Below are positions 38,401 to 47,800 of a stretch of DNA of 64,000 bases, piece after piece. Every line of letters starts with the position of its first letter. Within the stretch, counting starts at the first letter, position 1. The DNA lies in assembly GCF_900103875.1 (NCBI RefSeq), contig NZ_LT629705.1, forward strand, positions 6,085,001-6,149,000, in the 5' to 3' direction. The translations under genes and the position numbers were made by a program. The notes beneath the pieces were generated by a model. It ran no database searches. It had not been told where the DNA came from and saw only the letters and a list, made by a program, of their open reading frames with translations. The DNA comes from Pseudomonas arsenicoxydans (GTDB lineage: Bacteria > Pseudomonadota > Gammaproteobacteria > Pseudomonadales > Pseudomonadaceae).

Positions 38401-39944
38401 TCTAATGAATCCGGGGTCAGCACGGCGACAGCAGTTGCCACCCACATCCCGTCAGATGTTTCCTTGAAGGCGTCCGCGGCAAACTTATGGATCGTTACTT
38501 TGCCCTCCTTTCCAACGCGCTGTAGTTCATAAGGTTTCCCCGGTTCATCCTCCGCGGTGAGCGTGATTTTGAGCAGCTTTGCACCGGCCTCCACAATGTG
38601 GATATCAAAGGAGTTAGTGCCTTCCTGCGCCTTCCAGCTGATAAACAGACGTTCCAGAACACGGCCGGTTTCCTTCACGGCATCACAACGTCCCCGAACT
38701 CTGAGCACCTCATAGGGCTTGTTGCCCAGGCCGATTTCACGGGTATAAATGACGTCCAGCACTAAATGTGGGTTAAGTAGCCCCAGTTTCTCCGGAATGA
38801 TATTGATAGTGACTTTCGAATAATCCTGGGGCACCACTTTTTGCTGCAGGCTCTGCGGGTTCCGGAAGCGCGCAAATGTCACTTCCAGCAAAGTCGCGGT
38901 CGCAGTGTCTTCATTCACTTCGCGGAACAAGGCATCGCGGATCTCATGAATCTCTATCTCATGGTACGAAGGTGCTGTGTCGAGGGAATGGCGGTTGGTA
39001 TAGCAAACAGCCAACAGATCATCGCGCGGGTCACCGTCGCCAAGCGACACGACCGTCAACCGGCCATTGGAAACATCGAACTCACAGTTGCGCTGATGCA
39101 ATGATAGTGGGGCTGACCACCGACCGTTCAGGGAACAGAAGGAAGCTTTGAGCTCAAGCTTCCAAGGGCTCTGCACAACGCCGTTCGAATCGATTGCCCG
39201 CTCGCGCCATTCACACCAGACAATGGTGGGGCGCCCCCCCCAATAAACAGCGCGGATATCGATCACCTTGTCGGTGATGGCCAAATCAATCTTTTTCCAT
39301 TCGCCCCAGGCTATGGGATTGATCCTTTCACTGGCATTGTCCAGTTCAACCTTCACCGTGCGCCAATAGTAGGCACGCGCCGATGTTCGCTCCTGGCCGA
39401 TCAGACAGTAGTCCGCGTCCTGTATATCCGAGCCATTGATGTAGCCGCTTTTCACGTCAAGATCAAAGATGCCCTGGAGGGCCTGGACATACTCCATCAA
39501 GCCTTCCTGCACCGAGTCGGTGGTCAGGCGCATCTGCTGCAGACTGTTTTCAAGCTTCCGGAACAGCTCCGTTTTATTCAGGCGAAGTGAAGGCTCAATG
39601 TAATTGGCCGCCATGTCTTGAAGGATAACGTTCGCGGACCACGTGCTGTAGTGACTCAGTATCTGGTACCAGTAATCGAGGTCGTCTTCTTCAAAATAGG
39701 CTTCTTCGTAGCCCGGCTCCATGCCGCTGTAAACCGACTGGATATGTTGCTGCAGACACCGCACATTCGTGGAAAGCCAGGTCGCCTGCAATTCAGGGCT
39801 GTCCTGGGTATCCATCATCAAGTACTCATACAGGTCATCCAGGGTGTACAGGGTGACCGGAGCTTCCCACAGCTTCTGCCCCAGATACGCTTCAGCCATC
39901 GCTGCGGTGTAACGTTGTGTCAGTTCATTGATTTCGAGTTCCAT
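35433..39944 (-). CDS. Tc toxin subunit A, C-terminal half (TcaB-like)
   Basis: A 1503-residue protein matching the C-terminal part of insecticidal toxin complex A subunits. Residues 1-165 fit the ABC-toxin N-terminal region. About 165-330 fit the neuraminidase-like domain (YCLIGQERTSARAYYWRTV). A central segment reads FWELFFHLPDLVGSRL and WFEYIFNPLAREIG. Long helices of the pore (about 980-1200) hold a hydrophobic hairpin near AAILGAGVGVFRTL. The TcB-binding end shows YQQITLSRGLHDNGG and FEATGAHASYVLTLPRP. ATG at 39944 follows AGGAAG by 8 bases. It pairs with the TcaA-like gene upstream. In known Tc toxins TcA is the receptor-binding translocation pore. Confidence 0.9.
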   Translation of the reverse strand: MELEINELTQRYTAAMAEAYLGQKLWEAPVTLYTLDDLYEYLMMDTQDSPELQATWLSTNVRCLQQHIQSVYSGMEPGYEEAYFEEDDLDYWYQILSHYSTWSANVILQDMAANYIEPSLRLNKTELFRKLENSLQQMRLTTDSVQEGLMEYVQALQGIFDLDVKSGYINGSDIQDADYCLIGQERTSARAYYWRTVKVELDNASERINPIAWGEWKKIDLAITDKVIDIRAVYWGGRPTIVWCEWRERAIDSNGVVQSPWKLELKASFCSLNGRWSAPLSLHQRNCEFDVSNGRLTVVSLGDGDPRDDLLAVCYTNRHSLDTAPSYHEIEIHEIRDALFREVNEDTATATLLEVTFARFRNPQSLQQKVVPQDYSKVTINIIPEKLGLLNPHLVLDVIYTREIGLGNKPYEVLRVRGRCDAVKETGRVLERLFISWKAQEGTNSFDIHIVEAGAKLLKITLTAEDEPGKPYELQRVGKEGKVTIHKFAADAFKETSDGMWVATAVAVLTPDSLEYLLGKNHEEIRAGAGLSVTGLGDAVLNEQNQVVPRIQYASINFSLKWSARQPDQNDPLDWTSKGLLDGTFSTSWLTYTRDVGRDFDFPINSPLVFTFGEESSDPETYGRNNFEVSLNEHPRLYITPSIDKTDLKGAQFLSFNNQSQALEFVRLNTLFAAVLISRAAISVRELLGWGTQHIEESHRPDGTIEENGPFDGCNGRYFWELFFHLPDLVGSRLMAEGRHREAQDWFEYIFNPLAREIGLVVNPDPTVTPAPAYWRCRPLQNDIDPSYENDSPTDPDAIGYSAPIHFRMAIFLRYVENLIREGDALYRHLDYDSMVAAKLNYRRALSLMGDESDARAASIWKPETLEELMTKIRGREPLLAFEANFKISLAQVPTGMKSTPRFCLLGSSAFRRGINPRPKALWALLKSRLTNLRKNRSIDGQPLNISLFNPTMDPKELMLAQANANSGISRNLGGQVQVVPYKWQTVYNLALQCVEFLIQQEEQLKSWLEKRDQGKLEELVHGHLVELDEYTRAIYTATIAQQEALAASLRQSESMLDARAQHYQNLLTEGISRDERNVQNTYRTAAILGAGVGVFRTLSSGLDAVPRIFGTANGGARFGAVPQAVGDVIQISADALRFEADQLNTNVQYMRREEEWAFALDQSTREVKVVREQLAAQKHAIDSARASLQQVQMANAQAREVYAFYKNRSTGLELSNWVVGQIKTLIYQINDLAVGQCLTAETCWRYEMADYSARFIRPNVWKDSCHGFTAGYSLKLDLLKMATARIKRDERRLQLVKTISLKNLVTKDEWDRFLADGKLPFNLNEKLFNQDYPGHYCRQVKRLSLTFPGLLGPYQNICAVLVQTSSATILESDIKAVEYLHSNRTSPAPDGGSLVQNVRPYQQITLSRGLHDNGGSDNVDDGRYEPFEATGAHASYVLTLPRPGEIAQQQTLKSLTDIILTLEYQARDGGGDFAILVEDTLKSPTNKNVLAGRATRARKVQP

Positions 39945-40023
39945 TGGTGTTCTTCCTGTCGCTGCGTGATGACCCAAGCTGCCAAATCCTGTGTGGGCAG
40001 CTGACGACCAGACAATCAATCCG

Positions 40024-43000
40024 TCATGACCGCGGTGGCCGTCGAGTGGGGAGGCGCTTGAGCAACTCGCCCTTGAACACAAGGGCCCGGGTCAGCCGGT
40101 CGCAGACCAGGCTCAATTCGAACCGGCCGTTTCTGATGTCACCGGTGGAAAAACTCAAGATGTAGGGCTTGCCTTCTTCGAAGGTGAAGCGCGTGGCCAG
40201 AGGGGGATTGAAAACCATCCCCAGCGCCTGGGTGCTATAGTCAGAGCCCCAGCCCACAGCGGCCTTGCTGTCCACCAATTCGGTTTCGACGGGCGTTATT
40301 TCCAGGCTGTAGCGGCGATTTCTGAGCAAGGTGAGCTTGTCTTTAGCGGGGTCAAACGGTTTCCGTTCGCCTTCGGATTCCAAAACAATTTTCCAGCCGA
40401 TGGCGGGAATGGCCTTCACTGTGAAGGTCCTGGTCTGACGCTGATCATGTTCCAACCGAGCAGTTATCTTGAACTCGCCAGCGCTCTTCGCCCTGAAGGG
40501 ATACACCGACCGTCCTTGGGCATCCGTCAGGATAGGCGCAATGCCTTCAGTTGACGGCTCGCATTCCCACATGACCGAGCACATGGGCACCGGCGTTGAA
40601 ACCTCTGGCGGTCTTCCCGTCACATCCACCCAGAAATAAGTCGCCATCGGGTCGTCAACAACCGGATACTTGAAGTCGCTCGAAAAGTTGCGAATAACTA
40701 CATAGCTCGCAACCCGCACCACCAGCTGTTCCACCGGCTGTTTCTCTGACGGATCGCCGCTCAGCGTCGCGAAGAACGTCAGATCCCCGTCTTCCGAAGG
40801 GGTTACAGTAAAAATTGAAAAACCGTCTTGATCGGTGGGTTGATTGGTCTTATCCGGTTGGTCACTCGTCCACCATCGCACCGACTCTCCTACGGCAGGG
40901 CTGTCATCAAGTTTGACCACCTTGCAGCGCACTTCCAGTAGGTGACCGACCATGGCCACGGTAATGGCCTCGGGCTCGATAATTCGCGGTCTGTCGAGAT
41001 ATTTGATGCTGCCGTTGAAATCCATGCTGGCGCCACTTTCTACATCCCGAACGGAAATTATGGCGTCGCCCGGGCTCAGGCTGGAAATCCGCACGGGGGT
41101 CATTCCTTGTTCGTCCGTAAATGTTACGGTTGGCCGGATTTCCCCAAGGGTCGTGGACCATGCAACCTCTCGGTGCATACCACTGTTTCCATAACGATCG
41201 CGTAGTACAGCCCAAAGCGTTTGCACCGACAGGTGACCTGCAAGCACCGGGTGTTCAGGCAGCAGCGATGCCAGCTCTGAAGGGAAAGACAGGGTCGCTT
41301 CGTCGCAGTCAATCCGCACAGAGGGAGCGTAAGTCGGCTCGTGCAGTGGCAGAAAGTATGAAACATGAGCAGTGCCAGTCGTCCTGCCCGCCTGCAATAG
41401 CGCCGTGGTCCACCCCTGATTATCTGTGGTGGTTTCGGGTGTAAGCATGGCCCCCAGGTCTGTCATCCAGTGAACAACGACCCCCTTGAGTGGCTCACCG
41501 TAAAAGTCCAGCAGCTTGAGTCTGAACTCTGCGACTTCCTGTGACACGTTCGCGATCAATTTTTCGTTGTCAACCACACAATGGGTGGTGATGCTCTGAC
41601 CCACTTCAGCCGAATCTGGCGGGGTGGTCAGGGTGGTGAATCGGGCCAGGCTTTCCAGAGCGTTTTGTGCGGCGCTGGCATAGACCGGTTCCTGATCCAA
41701 AGGGTCCAGCTTGCCTAAACCAAACGCGGCGGTAGCATCCATCCCCTTCCTGGCGAGTTCCAGGGTTCGGCTCAACAAATCAAGGTGCGCCAGCGTGCAC
41801 AAAATCGGCCTGCCTGGACGGTCACTGCCCTCGGTTTCCTCGCTGATGTGCTCTGCGCAGGTCAGAACGTGCTTGATCCCGCAGCCAAAATAAGCGGCCA
41901 GCTTGCTGGCAGCGGCATCACGAATCAGCTGCAACGCGTCAGGACTCAAGTCGTCGGGCAACAGGTTGACCTGACGCAGATAGTCGAGCATTTTTTCTTC
42001 GGGCTGTTGGGCCTGGGTGATCATTCGACGGTAAAACGCCAGGTAGTACACCGACTGGATCGAAATCTCGTAAGGGCTCTCGAGACTGAACCATTGGTAC
42101 TGTTCACCCGTCAGGAGTGTCTGCAGCAGTTGTGGCGTCAAGTCCAGCTTGTCGGCAATCCGCCCGCGTCGCTCCAGCTCCGCCAGCATGTTCAAGAACT
42201 CGTCAGGTTCATTGAGCTCCTGACGTACCAGCGACAGATGATCGGATGACAATGGCATGGCCTTGGCCAGAAAATCATATGGATGCCCCTGAGCCCAGGA
42301 CAGCACCTGCGCTGCCAGCAATGAATCCATTTTCAGGTAAACCGAAAGGCCTTGCTCCACCACCACTCGTTGTTCGTCCCGGCATCGAAGTACGATCGCG
42401 CTGATGATGTTATGCAGGCGCTTGTGCTCAGGGTCATCTGCGTCTTTCCCAAGCACCACGGACACGACCTCCCCGATTTCTTTACCGGCATACTCCAGGT
42501 ATTGCGCTTCGGTCTGATCGTGACGCCCGATCACCAGCCCGTGGTCGTCCACCAGGTTTTTCAAGCGTGGGATCCAGATGATGAGCTCTTCATGGACGTC
42601 ACGCAGCGGTGCACCTTCCTCCAGCAGCGTGGCTTGCAATACCAGCACCGGCAGGACCTGGCTGCGCAATGTGCGCAAAAAATACTCCTGTGCCTCGGAC
42701 CAGACGGTTGGAACATAGACCGGGTTCACATTTTCCACTAACCACAGGATCGGCACCTTGTATTCTTGCAACCAGGCCGCACACGTCATCAACGCATGTA
42801 TTGCACTCAAGGCATCCGCGCCATCACCCGCCCCCTGACTGGACACCGCAGGTTCTCCGGCCAGTTGCGCTACCAGCCCTTCACCATTGCTGAGCGTCTG
42901 GAGCAACGCCGTCGCTTCAATGGCTGTCAGCTTGAACAACCGTGCCAGCCAGACCAACCGCCAGAAACTGGAAAAAATCGCCAGACTTCGTTTCAAATGG

Positions 43001-44679
43001 GTCGTGAGCCCATAGGCCCTGGCAATGACTGTCGCCAGGAAGCGGTAGGTCTCGAAGTTAATCTCAAGGGCACCGCAAATCTGATGAACCGTCATGTCGT
43101 CGGCCTTGGTCGACGGCACAATCGCAAACTCCTTGTCATCGATGCGCAGTGGTTCCTCATACGTGGCGGTCCGGTTGTAAACGCGATCAAAGTGCGACAG
43201 TTGGCCGTCTCGACCGTATACCGACAGTACGTTAAGGAGCGCTGCAAACTGTTCGGCCAGGCAGCCATGCGTGCGGTTCAACATTTTGAACAGCCCCAGG
43301 CATCGCAAGGTATTCGTCCTGATCCACAGTGAGTCCTCTCCGGTTCCACGGCGTTCGGCCTGATTCGCGGCATCAAGCAACTCGTCGACCCCATCGCTTG
43401 ATGATTGCAGCGCGCGGTCCAGACGACACTTGCGGTTGATGCGATCAAAGCGCGATTCCAGCGACCGGAAAGGGGGCTCCCCCACATGGTGCAAGCGGAT
43501 CTCGTTTGCCACGCCGCTTCTGATCAACTCGATGGCCGGCCCTTCCCCTCCATGGATATACCGGGCACCTGACAAGACGCCTGTCACAGGAATATCCGGG
43601 TTACCCATGGCTGGCGCGTTGGCAGAGAGCGTAGGGGTAAAGGCGCCGAGTCCCAGTAAAGATTCCACCCCTCGTTGGTCAAGGCGCGTTACATGAGCGA
43701 AGATCCAAAGCATCCGCAGACTGGACGCCCCCACCGCCAAGGGACCGAAATTATCTCTATAGAAATCGTCGGCGGATTTTTTTGGGTCCGGATCAACCAA
43801 ACGGGTCAGCGGATCCACCCTGCGCAGTCCGGCCTTGGCCTGATCGGCAGTCAACTCATACGGTGACTCCAGAAGCAAAGACAATAGAAGCGGCCCAAGC
43901 CCGATGCTCAATTGCAAGGCAACGTTAGCGCGATCCCCCACGGCACCCGGATTCTTGAAATAAGGATAACTGGGATCCACCAGGCGGATCACATCTCCCA
44001 ATACCCCGTCCTTCAGGACGGATTGAGCAACATGGCAGATACCTGCCCAATCATGGTCGAAGGGCAGGCTATTTTGATACCGGATGGTGCGAAGGTAGGC
44101 CTTTACATCCGTGATATTGAGTCTGGCCTTAATCTGCGCTTCGAGCACCGTGTTAACAATCGCCAGCCTCGACTGCTGCTGGTTGACTGCCACGTTGTCA
44201 AGCAACAGTTTGTGCACGTCCGGGCGACGCTCCTGCAGCGGTATAGCGTTATTGCCTCGCGGTTCTATCTTGTCCCGCACCCACTCCGCCAGATACACCA
44301 GGTAAGCGGTGGTAGACGCTCGGTTGTCCATGCCGTCCACTGGGGCGCTACCGTCGATATCCGGCTTGAACAGTTTGTTAAACGTGGGCAATGGGACCAA
44401 TGCTTTTTCATCGCCTGTCGGTGGAGCTGTGCGCAATTTCTGCTCGCGATAAACCCTGGCCATGTATGACGCCAACGCCCTGCCTCGTGCCAGCAAGGAT
44501 TTGGCTTCTATCGGGCTCAAGCCCAGCGCCTGCAATTCATCAGGCCGCAATTTGATCAATTCAAACACACTGGGATGTTGCTCGATGTGTGTATACAAAC
44601 GAGTGAACACGCCAATACCTTGCTCGCCCAGCACCGTCTTGACCAACTGATGAATCGGGAGATTGTCGGATGCAGTCAT
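40024..44679 (-). CDS. Tc toxin subunit A, N-terminal half (TcaA / VRP1-like), with C-terminal Ig-like extension
   Basis: A 1551-residue protein. Residues 1-1021 fit the helical shell of TcA and the VRP1 (Salmonella virulence plasmid A) family: HPSVFELIKLRPDELQALGL, DDFYRDNFGPLAVGASSLRM, LYKAFKL-like helices. From 1022 the character changes to beta: four Ig-like units (about 1045-1130, 1150-1225, 1240-1325, 1335-1425) and a final beta module (1428-1551; RRYSLEITPVETEL, GRFELSLVCDRLTRALVF). Residues 1-1021 plus the 1503 of the next gene make 2524, close to a full-length TcA such as TcdA1 (2516). ATG at 44679 follows AAGGA. Gap of 79 bases to the TcaB-like gene. Confidence 0.86.
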   Translation of the reverse strand: MTASDNLPIHQLVKTVLGEQGIGVFTRLYTHIEQHPSVFELIKLRPDELQALGLSPIEAKSLLARGRALASYMARVYREQKLRTAPPTGDEKALVPLPTFNKLFKPDIDGSAPVDGMDNRASTTAYLVYLAEWVRDKIEPRGNNAIPLQERRPDVHKLLLDNVAVNQQQSRLAIVNTVLEAQIKARLNITDVKAYLRTIRYQNSLPFDHDWAGICHVAQSVLKDGVLGDVIRLVDPSYPYFKNPGAVGDRANVALQLSIGLGPLLLSLLLESPYELTADQAKAGLRRVDPLTRLVDPDPKKSADDFYRDNFGPLAVGASSLRMLWIFAHVTRLDQRGVESLLGLGAFTPTLSANAPAMGNPDIPVTGVLSGARYIHGGEGPAIELIRSGVANEIRLHHVGEPPFRSLESRFDRINRKCRLDRALQSSSDGVDELLDAANQAERRGTGEDSLWIRTNTLRCLGLFKMLNRTHGCLAEQFAALLNVLSVYGRDGQLSHFDRVYNRTATYEEPLRIDDKEFAIVPSTKADDMTVHQICGALEINFETYRFLATVIARAYGLTTHLKRSLAIFSSFWRLVWLARLFKLTAIEATALLQTLSNGEGLVAQLAGEPAVSSQGAGDGADALSAIHALMTCAAWLQEYKVPILWLVENVNPVYVPTVWSEAQEYFLRTLRSQVLPVLVLQATLLEEGAPLRDVHEELIIWIPRLKNLVDDHGLVIGRHDQTEAQYLEYAGKEIGEVVSVVLGKDADDPEHKRLHNIISAIVLRCRDEQRVVVEQGLSVYLKMDSLLAAQVLSWAQGHPYDFLAKAMPLSSDHLSLVRQELNEPDEFLNMLAELERRGRIADKLDLTPQLLQTLLTGEQYQWFSLESPYEISIQSVYYLAFYRRMITQAQQPEEKMLDYLRQVNLLPDDLSPDALQLIRDAAASKLAAYFGCGIKHVLTCAEHISEETEGSDRPGRPILCTLAHLDLLSRTLELARKGMDATAAFGLGKLDPLDQEPVYASAAQNALESLARFTTLTTPPDSAEVGQSITTHCVVDNEKLIANVSQEVAEFRLKLLDFYGEPLKGVVVHWMTDLGAMLTPETTTDNQGWTTALLQAGRTTGTAHVSYFLPLHEPTYAPSVRIDCDEATLSFPSELASLLPEHPVLAGHLSVQTLWAVLRDRYGNSGMHREVAWSTTLGEIRPTVTFTDEQGMTPVRISSLSPGDAIISVRDVESGASMDFNGSIKYLDRPRIIEPEAITVAMVGHLLEVRCKVVKLDDSPAVGESVRWWTSDQPDKTNQPTDQDGFSIFTVTPSEDGDLTFFATLSGDPSEKQPVEQLVVRVASYVVIRNFSSDFKYPVVDDPMATYFWVDVTGRPPEVSTPVPMCSVMWECEPSTEGIAPILTDAQGRSVYPFRAKSAGEFKITARLEHDQRQTRTFTVKAIPAIGWKIVLESEGERKPFDPAKDKLTLLRNRRYSLEITPVETELVDSKAAVGWGSDYSTQALGMVFNPPLATRFTFEEGKPYILSFSTGDIRNGRFELSLVCDRLTRALVFKGELLKRLPTRRPPRS

Positions 44680-44781
44680 TGCGCTATTTCCTTAGCAGAC
44701 AAAACGAATGCTGAGCACGGCCAGCGAGTTTGCCCTGGTGATCGTCAAGAGGATTTAGCGCTGCCTGCCCGGGAATATCTA

Positions 44782-44797
44782 CTGTCATATCTGACAG
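44782..44797 (-). promoter_or_regulatory. Shared 16-bp motif, copy upstream of the Tc-like operon
   Basis: Minus strand CTGTCAGATATGACAG, a perfect inverted repeat (CTGTCA-N4-TGACAG), 102 bases upstream of the TcaA-like ATG. The same motif stands upstream of the giant and the mini Ig-like genes. A second inverted repeat (CTGACAGG / CCTGTCGG) overlaps it at 44791-44817. Confidence 0.6.
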
Positions 44798-44845
44798 GTT
44801 TAACGACCGCCTGTCGGAACCAAAACAGCTGGATACGTCGGATGG

Positions 44846-44875
44846 ACAAAAAAAAGGCCCTCGCAAGAGGGCCAG
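44846..44875 (-). terminator. Rho-independent terminator of the giant Ig-like gene
   Basis: On the minus strand GGCCCTC-TTGC-GAGGGCC followed by eight or more T. It separates the giant Ig-like gene from the TcaA-like gene, so they are distinct transcription units. Confidence 0.92.
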
Positions 44876-44895
44876 GGTTTTAATACATCTTCGCT

Positions 44896-47800
44896 TCACC
44901 CGACATCGATCACCCTGAATACGCGAGCCAGGATCCAGTGGGCTTTCAGCTCATTCTTTTTGCCGTCCCCAGTAAGCGAAATTTTCCTCACGGGAAGTCC
45001 TTTGAGGACAATCAGCCACCTCCCGTGCGCATCGGTAACGCCTGTTCCGTAGTCGACGGAGACCTGATTCGCATCGACCAACCTGACCACCGTGCCTGGC
45101 AAAGCCCTGCCTTCTATCACCCCATAAGGCGAAATATGCGCGTTGTGATTCGGACTCACGATGATTGGTACGTGCAGTTTTTCGGCAACGGCGAACGTCA
45201 CCGTGTTTGAAAGGGCCGAGCGTTGACCGTCCCTGTGCTGGTCAGCCACGATCTCGTGCTGTCCCACCGTCATCACCACCTCGCTGCGAACTCGCCATTT
45301 GCCTCGTGCATCCACTATCGTTTTGGCGAGAACATCCGTCTTGTTATATATACGTATTACTACTTCCGCCCCGGCCATGCCGGTACCAGAAAACTCTGGT
45401 TGTTGTTCGTGAGACTCCAATGAATCGTTTTGCGGCGCCTGGATGATCGCAGCCCCAAAGCCGTCGGGAACCTGGATCACATTGAACTTGCGATCGGGCA
45501 TTAACCACGTGGATGTCACACCATCGCGGGTTTGCCACACCGAACACTCGTAGTTATCCGCAACTGGCAACTCAATCTGCGAGCGCATTTCCCATGCGCC
45601 ATTGCGCTCGACCTTTGCAGTACCCAATACAGTGTTACTGTCACCCTTCTTGACAATGGTTACCTCTGATCCCGGCACGCCAGTCCCTTTGAACATCGGC
45701 CATCGGCCGACGTCTTGCCCGTGGAGCGGGAAGGACACTGTCGGCGCTTCAAAGTCGGCGGGCATTCGCTCCACCATAAAGCGCCCGCTTTCGCCCCACT
45801 CGGAAAGAATACCGTTCAGGGTTTGACGCATGACCACCCACACGGCGCCTTCAACGAGATCCTTGTTTCCCCACACGGACCATCGTCCATTCTCATCAGC
45901 CACCGTTGGTTCGGTGAGCAGGGTATCGGAGTTAAACCATAAGGCCACGGTGATAGTCGCGCCGGGCTCTGCCAACCCACTGTACAGCGGCCTGACCCCG
46001 GTCCAGTCGCCCGGCTGAGGCTCGACGATTTTCGGAGCGGGTGTCAGCTTGGTGAACGGAATAGTGTCTGTATAGGCGGAATCCAGCCCCGCACCGGCTC
46101 GCGCCATCACCGCAACACGCAGGTCAGTGGCCATGGTCTGCTCGATGGTGGTCGACCAGGTTTTATCAGCCAGTACTGTCGTGCTACCCAGGATGGCGCG
46201 AGGATCGCGGCTTTCAATAACTATTTCATCATCCTCGTAACCGAACCCGGATATCGTAAGCCGCGTGCCTACCTTCTCGGCCCTTAACGGCGTATCGATC
46301 TTCGGCGCAGCAGGCACTACGATAACGGGATGGTCGGCCTTGGTACTCAGGGTACCGTCATAGCGAACAGCAACTTCGAGGTCAGTGTGGCCTGCGGGCA
46401 GTGTAACTATGTGCCTCCATGTATTGTCCCTTCCCACCACAATGTCTTTAATAAACGGTTGGAGTTGCCCCTTTACATACAACTCGACGGTGGAACGATA
46501 CACTGCTTTTCCAGAAAACTCAGACACACGCTCCGTTTTCCCGTTGGGGGCTGGCTGGAGTATGGTGGGGGGTTTTAATTGAATATCCACCGTTACTACT
46601 TCAGTTGCATCGGACACATTAGGGCTGTTTTCTTTTTCGAACATAAGGGCATAAAACTTTAACTCACCCAAGGGTTGTTCAGCCAACTCCACTGACCAAT
46701 CGCCATTCTGGCCCACAGGCCCTTTCCCCAGGTCTCTATGATTTACCGCCGAACGAATAATCAGCCAGCACCCCTTATAACCTCGGCCATTAATCGTTGG
46801 GACGGGGTCCAATTTATCGCCGTCGGACATACTGATCTTCGGCACCGGAGTTTTTACCGTAAACGTTCTCGTGAGCGCCTGGGATGTCTGCCCTCCAAAG
46901 TGCGCTGTTACCGCCATAGTGTGAGTACCTGGAGGCAGTTCTTCAGCAGTTACATCGAATATTCCTTCGGCACTAGCGGTAGCCGTGAAGGGCTCTATCC
47001 CTGGAATGGAAAAAGTGACTACGGAACCTTTGTAGGCGCTGCCCTTTAGTTGCGGAGTCTGCCCGACGATAGCACCTACCCCAGGCTTTTCCAGGCCCGG
47101 AACCGCAGAGGGCACAATCACCTGCGGGATGGCAACGGGGTCGGAAAATTGAGATTTTACCCATTGCCGGGCGTTCAAGTTGCTATAGGTACCGGGGGCC
47201 AGACTTACAAGCTTCGTCCAGGCAAGCGAAGGAGACACATCGGCTTTCACTATCACGTCCGCTGGCGTTATTCCATTACCATTAAAAATGACCACTTGAA
47301 CTACGGCATTGCCCCACTGACGACCTAATCCAGAAAAAGTTACACCCTGAGTGCTGACAGCGGGAGTAGCGACGGTCGGTTTGGGGGTGGGGACAATGAC
47401 CTCGACTAAAGAAGTCCAACCGTTGCTGTAAATACGCGTGTTTTCTCCATTGTCGACGCTTTGTCTGCAGGAGAATGCGTATTTGGTTGGGGCTAAAGTG
47501 GCCGGAATTGCAATGTTCCACTCACCGCTCGTGACCGGTGCAGAGAGGTAGTTCGCGTCGACGTTGTGAATATTAATGTGAATTTGAACGCCGGAGCCGT
47601 TATATCCGGTACCGTGCAGGATTATAAAATCGCCTTCACGCCTGGATTGAAGGGGACCAGGCATGGGCGGCCGAACATGAACGACACGCAATGGTGCACG
47701 TAGGGATGTCACCTCATTGTGCACCTGTTCCGCCGTAAGAGTGTGTTTACCAGGAAGCAATTGCACAACTATAGACCAACGTCCATTTTTAACCCAATTA

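Noticed and set aside
38900..39450. Active sialidase in the TcaB-like protein
   Set aside because: The neuraminidase-like domain of Tc toxins is a structural beta-propeller-like segment; I see no sialidase Asp-box series.
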